Positions 36,246 through 50,000 of a DNA stretch of 64,000 nucleotides are shown piece by piece. The stretch covers positions 19,408,582-19,472,581 of the forward strand of contig NC_019864.2 of NCBI RefSeq assembly GCF_002234675.1, given 5' to 3'. A program made the position numbers and the translations under genes. Positions within the stretch are counted from its first letter, which is position 1, and the number at the start of each line of letters is the position of its first letter. The notes under the pieces are model-generated. The model was not told the origin of the DNA. It saw nothing but the letters and a program-made list of their open reading frames with translations, and made no database searches. Source of the DNA: Oryzias latipes. Its lineage: Eukaryota; Chordata; Actinopteri; Beloniformes; Adrianichthyidae.

Positions 36246-39200
36246 TCCTAAATAAATAAAAGAAAAAAATCATTATGTAATCCCACCTCCACCTTGAACA
36301 CCTCTGTCACCCCTACAGCATACCACACCACAGTCTTACAGCCTTTCTAAAGCATTAGGACTGCACACAACCCCAAAGACTGATCGAAGTGATTAACCAA
36401 AAAAAGTAAAGGCTGTTTTTCGAGCCCCACAATTGCAATAGACAGAGTTTCGCACTGCATGCGTGAGTGTTGTACTACTATGTAAAACCACGGAGGAAAC
36501 ACAATATGACTCCAGCTTAGACCATCGTTTTTTTATTTGACTTACCTTAGTGGACACAAGTCTGTGTATGCACATTGTAAAACCAATGTTTAATCGTTTT
36601 ACTGTAAATAAAAGGTGCTGAAGGTCAAGTTGTCCTTTCCCAGAAGCGTCATCGCTTGAGGTGACTGCTCAGAAACCTTTATGGCTCCCATCCATCTTAC
36701 GTGATCTTAAGTGAAATTTCTCAGACACATGTTTGTAATGTTTTTTTAGGTTTTCCCATGATCTGAGGTAATCGTGTGTCTGTGTAAGTTCCCATGTTAG
36801 ACCCCTTGTTTTTTTTTGTCAAGCCTCTGAGGGTCTCCTCTTTAAACAGGAAACAGCTGTTATCTAAAGGCCTTGGTGACAGTGAAGCTTTCCTGTAAGT
36901 GTCGATAGGTCTCAGCACAAATCTATTTTGTGTTTTACTCCTGGTTTCCTCTTTAATTCAAAACAGAACTATCAAATGAACATCACGACCATTTCAAAAG
37001 AGAGAGGCAAAAAAGTGTATTTTTGGAGATTATAGACAATGAAAACAACGCTGTATATAATACAGAAAAGCAGTGGTAAATTTTGGCTTGTATCTATGGC
37101 GTTTGTAAACACCACTCCTCACATGCGTGACCTACTTTCAAATAATGTGGGTTTACAGTAAAGATACAACAAAAACAATAACTGCATACTTCAGGCTGTT
37201 TTAGAGATTCAGCTTCAATTTGAGATGATTTTGAAACAAAAGCTACATTTCGTTTCTTTTCTTTTTTCTTTTTTTCTTGCATTCTTTCCACTTTCTCCCC
37301 TTTCCCTAAGAACAGACGTCAAATTTAACACTAGCTTAGGGTATATAAACACTCACAAGAAAATGTAAAATAAAACTCAGAACTACACTGATATTCCTGA
37401 CTCATGTGTGTTTTAAAGAAGACAACGTGTCGACCTCTATTTAATAAAGCCCAGACAGTTGTTAAAAAATAAAATCCTATTGATCCTCCCTCTGTCTGCC
37501 ACTTTGACTCCAAGAAGTTCTCTCCAACTCATGAGATCATGTATTTAGCTTTTCCTGCCTTTTCCTTTTTCCAAGTGAGTGTCCAGCCAAACTTCAGCTA
37601 ATTCAATCACGGCTGGATGACTCACACCAGTGTCCCTTTCTCTGCAGATGCACAGACACACAACTAAGGAGGAAAACACACAGGCATAAATGCGCACAGA
37701 CACTCTTTTGCCTGGATGGAAGGTCTTTGTGAAGTCAGTGCTGCGTCAGCCTCTTGGTGGACTTGCAAAACAATTTCCTCCTCTCCAGCTTCATTAGCCT
37801 GTTTTTTCTTTCTCTTTATCTGTGGCTTTTCCCTCATAGTTTGTTATTTGCCATGTTTTTTTCTCCTGTATTTTTTATCTGCATACAGCTGTGTACCTGA
37901 CCATAAATCCAGCTGTCATCATAAACATCTTCCACAAACTCACTTCATTTATAACCAATGGATAAGTCATTGAATTTCAGAGCAATTTTATTTATTTTTC
38001 CACACATCTTCCCATCAGTCACATCAGGAGAAAATTACGATAAATTCAATGGAGTCAAATGAGCAGATTCACTCAAGTGTAACACAGTGCTTCCTGCATT
38101 TACATACTTGCGTGTGCCACTGTTTGCATGTGTTTGAATAAAGTAAGTGCGTACATGAAGGCACAGTAATTTAGCTGCAGTCCTCAGATGTTGTGACAGA
38201 GGCTGTTATTACTGTTCAAGCCACCCAGATTTATTGAGCTTTACTGTACAGAGGCTTTCCACTCAGCCTAATGAGAGCCAACAGGAACGAGAGCAGATGA
38301 CTCTGTCATAGCAAGGATACAACATCCACCAGAGAGATAAAAGGGCTGCTTAAATATTCTTTAGTCTTGTTTACATTTCTGTACAGAATACATGCATACA
38401 AATGCCACTTAGTGATTTTCAAAAATGCAAAAAGAAAAACCCGTCTCAAATTAGCTTAGAGCTTTGATAGAAGTATTGCTCCAAAGTGAACACAAAGACA
38501 ACAAGTGATGTGTTTGAAGGGGGTAAATAAACACGAAAAGGTCACACAAGCTCCAACATGAGGAAGCATTCGTATGACGATTCCTGTGTCTCATCTGTGT
38601 GGGTCCCAGTGTGAAAAAGCTGGACAAGCAGGATTTCCAAAACACAGAGCAGGAAGGCCCTTCCAACAACACCGCCACACCAGGACTGCAGAAAATCAAG
38701 GTCAGTGTGACAATTGAGTGTGCGAGCATGTGTGTGTCAGAGACGGAAGAGGCTCTCTGCTAGCCCTACCCCCTGGTGTATTATAATCTCTTCTGTTTTA
38801 TCCTTGGAGGGCTGTGGGGGTGGCAAAAGTAGGAGTAGATTGTTTGAAATATATTTCGGTAGAGTAAAGACATAGGGTTTGTCCCATTAACATGAGGACA
38901 TCAATCGAGCCACATGTGACAGATGTTGTCTTGTTTTTATTTCTTTTCTGTGTGTGTTTGTCTGAATGTGGATTGTGTGAACGTGTGTCACAAGGGCGTA
39001 GTTAAAGATGTTAATCCGTTAAAAGCATAGAAACACTGTTCTGGGCAGTAAAGCACTAATCACAGCGGGATAGTTTGGTTAACACAGACTAACTATGCAG
39101 GGGATCTGTTCCGCCTTTAATTACTTTAACTACATACGGGAAATGTGTTTAATGGGATGCAATATCATTGAAAAAGTTGCATTTTTATAAAATGAAATTG

Positions 39201-42200
39201 CTGTCAATGCCTCCAGTCAGTTTAAAGTGCTGTTGAACCTCAGTTACGGTTTAAATAGAAAAATACATGTATATTTTGTGCATCAGACTCCAGACAGCAG
39301 TAAATGTTGTGGTTTTCAAAAAGTCCAACTTCTCTTTTATTTCTGTAAAACATGCAATAGACATACACTGGTTCACGGTTTGTTTTGGGGGGTTTTCACG
39401 AAAAACAAAACAAAAAACAAATATGTGATGGTTTAAATAACCAACCACACATCCATTCACCTGTACCCCATCTTCCAAAGCTGGTCTCAGGACTTATCAA
39501 CCAATCCACCACAGAGTCTCTACTTTCTCTGTGTCTGTAATAAGAATAGCTTCCCTGTTCATCTAGAAAAAATGCAACTCAAAGGATGAAAATTCTTATG
39601 TAATGACACAGTATTTTAACCCACTGCAACAGAAGTAGGAAACTCCCAGAATTTTCCTTCATCATTTCATTATTCATTTTAATGTCAAATAAACAAAGTT
39701 TTCATAATCTGCTTCAACTTTAAACTTTTTCTATTTTCAAAGGTGTAACCCAGCAACCACTCATGTATAGGTGAAAAACAGAGAAGTCATGACTGAAGAA
39801 CAGAAAAAGAGGATGTATTGTGTTCCATACCTGATAACCCTCCTTCCTCTGTCTCCCAGCTGTCAAACCTGTGAGATTCAGTTTCCTGGAATTCCAAATA
39901 CTGAGGGGAGTGTGTGGGAAGAGAACACAAAAGGATCCTGTCATTCATTGTAAGGTCATCACTGAATAACAAGCACGTAAATCTAATGGACAGGATTGTC
40001 CAATGTGGACATGCCTTTATGGGTCTCCATAGAAAAAGAAGCTCAAGGCCCTAAAGCGACTGGTGGACAAATGGACGGTATTACACAAAAACCAATAGTA
40101 TTATTTGAGCAATCATGTTTGAATATGGACAGAATAAATGCTCTCAATTCAGACCTTGAAAGTCAAATAAAGATTTTGCTGAAATTGTGAATATATGAAT
40201 ACACATAATGAAATTATGTCAAAAAAGCTACATAAGGGGAAACTGAATATCTTGACAATAACAGGAATGATACCGACCTTCCCCATTAGTATTGTTTTTA
40301 TTCAAAATGTATTGAAATTAGTTCCAAAAAGTTTTGAATTTTTCTGTTTTATACAAACACTAGTTATAACACATAATCGTGATACCCCTTGGATTAAATC
40401 CTTGAGAGGAGCTTTGCCTGTTTTTTTAGACAATTTTCACAATAATTTCTTGTCTTTGTTTGCAGATTTATACATTTTTATTTTGTCTCTATATCTTTGA
40501 TCTATTATTATATAATACAACAACTGTTACATCTCAGTTTTTATGATCTCTGCAGTAAAGTTCTGACAACATTTTTCACTCAGAGTTGAGTTTTTTTTGG
40601 CAGTTTCAGGTTCATTTTGAATTTTTTGTCTAATATGACCAAAATTCTGTCTGTAAAAAAAGAAGCTGGAGTTCTACTAATAATATAGATATTAAGCATT
40701 GCCACCAAAAAAATGTTTCAAAAAATGTAAAGAGCAAATTGTAAAGTAGAAAAAAAAGCTACAAATGCCCCCAAACCATAACTATGGTTTGTAATATTAA
40801 ACCATTAATACTTTTTCACATTTTTTACATTTTTATAAAATACATTTTAACATACACTTTCTTATGTATTTTTAAACTGTTTTTCAATTGGATCTTCATT
40901 AAGGAATTCATAAAAAACAGACCTTGGCCTGACTTGTTAATTAGGGTCAGACCTTTGTAAAAGGTTGGCTGTTGAGATGCCCAAACTTTCAGATCGGACT
41001 ACTTTCCTCTTCTCAGCCTTATATGTGCACAGGTCATGAATATTATTCTAAGTTTATGATTTTTCTCTTCCAATTTATATGACTCTGCTGGACTGAAACC
41101 TTTAAGCACTCTCACTGGAGCTAAGATAAGAGCTCAACGCCAAAATTAAGATAAAACGAGGGATTGCTGATAATATGCTGCTTCATGTTTTGCTGTTTGT
41201 AACTGAGTCTGAGTGAAATTCTGAAAAATTAAATTTGCAAAAAAGCGTGTTTTTAATCTGATATTCCATCCTTGTTACTTTAGGTTCCCATGTGCACAAA
41301 GCAGAGCTCTTCCATGACAGTAGAAGGCTCCGGATCAAGGAAATGTCCTATAAACTCATCCGGCTTCGTGGGAGGGGTCAAATAGGCGCTGCCACGGATT
41401 TATTTCTCACTGATATGGACACACACACAGACAAAGATAAAGCCCTCTTGGGCCCAGGAGATCAAAGCTGCATCTGTTCAGCTGGAAGTCTGTACAAAAA
41501 CACCAATGATTAAATCAGGACACACATATACACACCCTGGAAAAACATGCTGGACTGGATCATAATAACTCAGAACTCTCCTTCTAATAATAACATCAAG
41601 ACTCTCCAGTCTGTTACTTAACTTTTTATATGCAACATCTGCAGTTAACTGGCTTTAGTGTCACTTTCCCCTCCTTGAAAACAGCAACATGGTTTGAACC
41701 CTCGATGGTTGAGTCAGAAAGGCTTCCTCTGCTTAGCAGGAGTCAGCTGGTAGTGAGATGGAGTGCCGTGGGGCAAATGCATGTGAGTGTCTGCATGTGA
41801 GTGTCTGATCACTGTAGTGAACTCAGCTTTTGCTGTGAACTTCTATTGGCAGTTTTTAGCTCAATCATGTTATTTTAGCTGTAAACCATGTTTTATACCA
41901 GATCAACTTTAAACTTTAATTACCTATATATACAGTGTCAAATTAACAGTTTATGGACTAAGACGATCAGCCCAGCAGATGTCCAAGCTTCTGGAGGGAT
42001 GAGCAGATTACTGTTCAGGGTTCTCATTCAAACAGTCCCCTCCTCCCTCTCAGTCTTCTGGAGCTGTCAGTTTTGGTCCATATTATTGATCAGTCAGAAG
42101 ACACAGATCAGACAGTCTCCAGAAAATAACATGACAATTCTTTAGCCTAAAGAGTTCTGGATTAAAAAATGTTGTAAAGTTGATTTGCAAAAAATGTATT

Positions 42201-42782
42201 TGTTGTAGTATTTTTTTGTGTGTGGCTGTACTCGGGTTTTGATAAAAAAACTAAACAAAAACAAATTTCTTTTCTGTCTTTCACCTGAAAGTTTTTTTCT
42301 TGGTTTAACTTGTCGAGACTGAAAGTTCTCTGTGAAATTTAGACTGATTTACAACATTGTCAGCAAACAAATACAAACAACCGCAAGAACACAGAGAACA
42401 AAGACGATACAGAAGCACAGATGGTGTTGAACAGTTCAGGCTACATTTCACTGTCATCCTATCCACCATCAGTCAGCATTCTAAATTCAGTCATTGATGA
42501 CAGGAAGTGTGCGATCAGGGTTTTAGAGTTTTTCAACTCATTCATGAAGGAAATAACTAAATCTATCTCAAAATAATAAAGGATTTTCTGTTTTCAGATA
42601 AAAATAGTTTATTCTACTAAATTAACTTGGATAGGGACACCACCTAGAGGTTGTGTCATAGATTACATATGAAGAAACAAATAAATGCATATACTTTAAA
42701 AAATATAACGTAAGTTTCTTATCATTCTTTCTAATCCAGTTCCGCATTTCTATTCTATAAAACTCTCAAACACTCTTCTTAC
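36246..42782. other. Non-coding stretch with no recognised gene
   Basis: Short open frames in all six frames show no domains or splice context. A 47-bp segment at 40671-40717 recurs at 45354-45400. The remainder is AT-rich unique-looking sequence. If the exon at 42783-43222 belongs to fam107b, this would be intronic. Confidence 0.45.
40671..40717. repeat. 47-bp dispersed repeat, copy 1
   Basis: A block starting GTTCTACTAATAATATAG and ending in GCCACCAAAAAAATGTT is repeated with four or five differences at 45354-45400 in the same orientation. The flanks do not align. It is probably a fragment of an unidentified repeat. Confidence 0.65.
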
Positions 42783-43222
42783 CTTTGCCTCACTCCGAAT
42801 AATGGAGGGTCTGGGGATTTGGGGAAATTTTAGCTCCAGCTTCGGACAACCCTTCAGCTCATCATCTGACCTCCCAGAGAGGTTTCTGACCAGCGCAGAA
42901 GGTGCCAGGCTCTGGTCTTCACCTTGATTTTCCTCTTGCATGAAACACTTTGAGGTTGAGTAGGTGCTAATTAAGTTTCTGCTGGTTGTGGAGCAAGAAG
43001 GGACAAAACTGAAAGTCCTCTGAAGTGGCTTATGTTGCTTTTCCAGACGGCTGCTTGATATGGTTTGTGGCTGGGATACAACTGGGTTTGCTGCTGGAAG
43101 TCCATTGTTGTTTCTGTTGAGAATGGTGTTGTTTGGCTCTGCAGAGGGTGAGGGACCAGTGTTAGCTTCAGAAGGATAACCAAAACAGTGGGCTAGAGAT
43201 GAGCAAGGTAGTCCACGCATGT
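42783..43222 (-). CDS. Putative coding exon, unassigned (possible long-isoform fam107b exon)
   Basis: In the minus sense an acceptor (TTTAAATCCTCAG) precedes 43222 and a strong donor (AAG|GTAAGA) follows 42783. The 440 nt between are fully open, encoding about 146 residues rich in Ser, Pro and Asn. They include LVRNLSGRSDDELKG and FPQIPRPSIIRSEAK. No domain is recognised. It may be an upstream exon of a long FAM107B isoform, since it is on the same strand and no other minus-strand gene is seen. However, it ends in phase 0 while the next known fam107b exon (21605) needs phase 1, so an intermediate exon would be required. A different gene, or a chance open frame, remains possible. Confidence 0.4.
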
Positions 43223-43948
43223 CTGAGGATTTAAAAATGACCATAAGAGACCAACACATACATTTTTCTGCACAGGCAAGAGCTAAGTTCTACATTAATG
43301 TATGGATCCACTCAGGACGTTGTCCTGGAACAGCTTCTGTTTGAGTTTAAACTGGTGTGCATGGAGAAACCAGGATTAATATGCAGGAAAATAAAAATCC
43401 ACATTGGCTGTGTTTCAAAAGTTGCTCTTTGTCCCAGAGGCAGTTGTTTGATTTTATTCCAGTCTTTTTCTTGAAGATCAAGATGTTATCTCTGTTTTAA
43501 AAACTACAGAGAACCTGTAAGGTTCTTCCTGATGGCTCAGACCACTCTGTCGGTGATAACGTGGATGAGTGTAGATCTATCCTCAGTTCGCAGTCCCTTG
43601 TCCTCCAGGACAACCCACACGTGTGTGAGTGTCAGCTGTCTTTTTTTAAGCTTGGGGATCTGGGTGTCCCATTACCCAGGAGGTAGTCCCTGGTCTTTTG
43701 TGAGTTTGGAGGTTGGGGTCAAGTCAGACAGTTCCAGCTGGGCTCTGATTACCATCTGATCTAGGATCTGTTACTAATGCACTTGCCCTACATTACACTG
43801 CTATTAATTGGTGAACTCACCTGACCGCAGAACTGCGGCCCACGCTGTAAGATTTTCAGGAGAGTCACAGGTGGCTGAATATGAGGGCTTGAATTGCAGA
43901 CATCATAAATATTAGTCCTTTAATGAGAAAGAAAGATGATAGACAGAG
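43223..43948. other. Non-coding stretch between candidate exon and LINE
   Basis: Open frames here are short and unrecognised, and no repeat family was identified. Confidence 0.4.

Positions 43949-44031
<83 letters not shown>
43949..44031. repeat. (GATA)n microsatellite at the LINE 3' end
   Basis: About 20 tandem GATA units. It directly abuts the 3' end of the minus-strand LINE that follows, so it was probably the element's tail or its target. Confidence 0.95.
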
Positions 44032-45349
<1,318 letters not shown>

Positions 45350-45353
45350 TCAG

Positions 45354-45400
45354 GTTCTACCAATAATATAGATATTAAGCAATGCCACCAAAAAACTGTT
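45354..45400. repeat. 47-bp dispersed repeat, copy 2
   Basis: Same orientation as the copy at 40671-40717, with four or five differences. It lies just outside the 5'-truncated end of the LINE. Confidence 0.65.
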
Positions 45401-45506
45401 GAACAGTGCAAAGGAAACTTCCAAAGGCAAGAACATTCCGACTTACAAAAACAATAAAACACCGTTTTGACTGGAGGAAAAGAAGCCGCACGCGCCGCCA
45501 TGTTGC

Positions 45507-45561
45507 ATAGATAGATAGATGGATGGATGGATGGATGGATGGATGGATGGATGGATGGATG

Positions 45562-45653
<92 letters not shown>

Positions 45654-45662
45654 CATAGATAG
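45507..45662. repeat. Compound (GATA)n-(GGAT)n-(GATA)n microsatellite
   Basis: Four GATA units, then about ten GGAT units (45520-45562), then about 25 GATA units. Overlapping Tyr-Leu-Ser-Ile frames are artefacts. Confidence 0.95.
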
Positions 45663-47053
45663 ACATTTGTGACATACAATTTATGACAGAATCTTTAATA
45701 CTTTGATTCTGATAGTAACAAGCATGGTAAGAAGTACTTTAGTGAGATTTATTGAGTACATTACAATATTAACCGACCTGCTTTCTATCACACATAGGAT
45801 TTAACGACTATTATGCTTTAATAGCTTTCCCAATGTCTACACTTACATGGAAAAATCTAATTTACTTTTCTTTGTTTTTTTTTGTTTTTTCTTTTTCTCA
45901 GAAACATTTAGACAACTTGTCAATTCTCTCATACATGACATTTTTTAGTGATTAATGCACAAAGCTAAGGCTTGTTTCATCAGACTAGCACTTCGAAAAA
46001 GAGCACAAAAAAGTCACAATTTTCTTTGTGACATAATGTTATTTTTTACCGACTACTTAAACGAGATTCTATACATAAATATATATTTAAAAATACATAT
46101 GATATTAAGAATGTGTAGCTTATTCTTGGCTTATTCTGCACTAAACCTAGTAAAATCTTTTGCTTATTTTTTCAAAGTCGGTAAAAAAAATTGTAATATT
46201 CAACTCCCCAGTAATTTAGACTATGTACTTGCCATGCAGTTTTACAGTAGAGATTTGTTACCCCCTGGTGGTCAATATTTAGAATTACAACGGTCAAAGT
46301 CAACGCAGTGATGACAAATATAGCGCTTTGGCTCTAAACGTATGCGCATGTCCTATGGAATTATCCAAACTCATTTAGATTCATTTTAACGTGACTTTGC
46401 ATTATCTTTGTGAAATGTGAGGTAGATTCAACAAAACACATGCAACGTTGAGACATTACAAAAATACATTGACTATTTACGGGAAATACATTTGGTATAA
46501 TTATCAACTTTTTTCCCCCAATATTTCTTGAATACAAATATAATTTTTAAAAAGTCTATTGTTTGCGTGTGAATTAGGATCAAGTTAGCAAATATAAATT
46601 AAATGTTGTTTTTGTTAATCTTTTTACCTTCAAATTAAAAGTCCTGAAATAAATTACCATCGCCAGGACATGAAAAACAGTAAATATAAAATAATGTATG
46701 CTAAATCTACAAACCACATATCTATATAAAAAGCGCAAAGTATACAAATCTTTATACAAATGTCTTTCAATCTCCCGTAAATTGATTCGACACGCGCATT
46801 ATTTTGAAAACTCTAACGGAAAAGCCACCAGGAAGAGCCGCAGCTTGAACGTGATGAACCGGCGGCTGAGGAGCGCACACAATCTGGAGATTATCATCGC
46901 AGGTGGAGAAGCCATCAATTTCCCATTGAGAGACGACAGAAGCAGGTGTCAAGCTGGTGCTGCTGAAGCCCCCGGGTCACGACACAAACCCCCCCGTCCA
47001 CGGATCGAGGTCGCTGCTGTTGGATGTTCTTTGCCTTCCTCGAATGACCCACT
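45663..47053 (+). other. Upstream region and 5' UTR of elapor2
   Basis: From 45663 to about 46780 the sequence is AT-rich with nothing recognised except a CTCF-like site (46261-46273). From about 46790 to 47053 it turns CpG-rich, with no TATA box seen, as expected for a CpG-type promoter and 5' UTR before the start codon at 47054. Confidence 0.5.
46261..46273 (-). promoter_or_regulatory. CTCF-like motif upstream of elapor2
   Basis: CCCCCTGGTGGTC reads GACCACCAGGGGG on the minus strand, a close match to the CTCF core. It is 780 bp upstream of the elapor2 start codon. Motif evidence only. Confidence 0.45.
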
Positions 47054-50000
47054 ATGCGGTCCTCGGCTTGGTTCGTAGCCCAATGCGCGCTCATCGCATG
47101 GACGCTCCGTGTCATCCATGGGGCCGAAGAACCGCGGCAGTGCAGCGAGGTGAGGACTACTTTTATTCTTTAGAAACAGAGATGCTCACACTCAGATCTC
47201 ATACGGGATTCTGTAGTGATTTAAATATGATGACACATTTCCGGTCAGTTTAATTTAATGTGCGTCTTTATGAAAACCCCTCTACATTGATTGAGCAGAT
47301 CATCATCATGGGGGAAGCTTGTAACGGCGCTGTCCTTTAAAAGCAGTCAGTGCAACACGACAGCATGAATCTCAGATGAGGTCTGGTGTCTGTTGAACTT
47401 CACCAGACAGTCCCAGTTGTTCAGAGGGTTATCAGCTTCCTGCACGGACTGGCTTTTCCTTCCCTCCGCCGTGGATCAGCATAACACCTCCTCCTGATGA
47501 GGCTGGCAGCACAGCTCTGAGACAGCAGAACAGCATTCTTGTGCGTTCTGATAACACAGTAAGGTGACACACAAATGCTGCCTATCCAGTTCTGGTATGA
47601 TGTTCTGCAGATCTGATAGCACTTCCTCCACATGAGTTAGAATAATGCACGTATGAAAAACAGATTTGTTAAAATAATATCTGATTGACTGCAGCTATTA
47701 TGGCAAAAATATCACTTAGTGCGGCATATCTCACTTAAAAAAATGTATTAACCAGTGCCCCTGCACTCTTAATGCCAGATCTGCAAACTCGACATTCCAC
47801 TCTGCAGCCTGTATTTGCTTTAGTGTCAATATCCTGTTTTTCTGCAGGACTAACTTCAAGAAAACTGTCTAGAAGCAAGCCGTCCTTTTTAGGTAGAAAG
47901 AGCATTAAATCTATGATATAAATGTGTCAAATGCACTGATTGGATGCCTCGTCGTTCCTAATAAGCGTTTCTAGTGCATTGCCCCTGCTGCCATCGCCAT
48001 GGAGACGATATGTTGCATGTCCAGGGCTGAAGAGGGCTTCACACTTGAGTGATAAGCCTCAACAGACACCCTTGTTTTTTTGTGTTATTTTTTAGCCTGA
48101 GCGTGTGGTAGTAGAAACTCAGATCAGTTAGCTGCTAAATACACAATCCTATTACTCTGTTCTGATTTGCAAAAACATATATATCCAGCCCAACATGACT
48201 CAGCGCCATCATTTGGGTGGAGAACCCTCACAGTGATTTGTTTACTCACCTGCCTCCGGACCATATTTGCTTCTTGTTCAGCACAGATCCTTTTCTTTCT
48301 AGTCATTTGTTGACGCTTTGTTTGTCTTTCGCAGGCTGACTACTATTTTGAGTACACGGAGTGTGACAGCACAGGATCCCGCTGGAGAGTGGCCATCCCG
48401 CGGACTCCTGGGGCCTGCACTGGTCTTCCGGAGCCTGTGCGCGGAACAGAGTGCAGTACGAGTTCTTCTAGATTTATGGAGAATAGAAGATTAATCTTGT
48501 TGCTTGCATAGGCCCCTCTGACCAGGGATTAAAACACAACAGTTCTTCTTCTTGCTTATGCTGACACGTGCCACCATGATAGTCATGATTTGGACTTTTC
48601 TTGAGTTTATTCACATTGGGTTTCTTCATAAAAAATAGGGATGCCAGAATTCTTGGTTTAAAACCAAACCCTATGTTACACCATTGAACTGAATTGTGGG
48701 AAACGTAAATTTTAAAATCTCTACAGCTACATTTGCATATGTTAACAAAGAAAGTGTCAAACACGTGTTGTAATATCGTTTTATGACATTACAGCAGGCT
48801 TAATAAAACCCCTATCCTATCCTATCCTATCCTATCCTATCCTATCCTATCCTATCCTATCCTATCCTATCCTATCCTATCCTATCCTATCCTAACCTAA
48901 CCTAACCTAACCTAACCTAACCTAACCTAACCCTAACCTAACCTAACCTAACCTAACATTTTCTATAGATATATAAGATTTTTCATACTTTATAATGCAA
49001 AGGTTTTTCTTTATTGTTATTAGCAAAACCAAAAAAGGATTTACCTGAAGTTTTAGTTTTTTTGTTGTCTTGTAAACACAGATCATATATTAAACCAAAA
49101 CAAAGCTGTGAATCAAATCGTGAGAAAAGTTAATCATCGCATCCCTGATAAATATCAGTGTTTCTCAAGGTAACAGTAAAAGTGCTTTTTGGGGGCTATG
49201 ATGCCATAAAATAGCATCTTAAGATGAATCCAGGATGACAAGTTGTAAGCTTTTGTTTGATAAATGTGGAGCAGGTTTGTCCAGGGACTTTTTTTTACAG
49301 CCTTACCTGCTGTTGAATCACCTTTAGTGCCTCTTAGCAAACTGCAAAAAGCTAAGCTAATCATTCTACCACCCACTCTTGGTTGAGCGCCGTACATATT
49401 TTCATTTTTATACTTGTGTCTTTGAAGAAACAATTTATGGTCATGATTGTTTCCTTTAATATTCTGTTTCCTTGTTCCTTTTCAGAATAGAATTTTTTCT
49501 CAAAGCTTAAGAAACAAATATTTTCCTGCTGTTGAAAGATCAGAGGAAACTTTGAGATATCTGTTGAAGACGTGTCATAATAATAGAGAGATATGTTTGG
49601 GAACCCAACTTTCATGAAAAATTGATTTCCAAAAGCAAACTTATCCATGACGACTTGCCTGGAGGTAATCCAACGTGCTCCGGTTACTCACCAAACGGCA
49701 TGTTTGCATTTCGGAAGTAAAGGCATTCCAGTGACATTCACCCAGGCCAGGTATGAGGAAAAGCTGACACTGTCAGACTCCGGTAAGAGCGGAGATTTCA
49801 TGGCTCAGTGGCAAAAAAAGTGCAGAGGCAGACACAGTGTGTAACAGGATGCAAGGATTAAGCTATTCTCTCACCAGGGTGGGCAAAACCAAACGCAGCA
49901 GTGATTAGCGTGACTATTTGTCTGTCAGCTTTGTTTTCATGCTGAACAGCACGTTTGCTTTTATAAAAAGGAATGTGAGAAAATGTAAAGAAATGTCTTT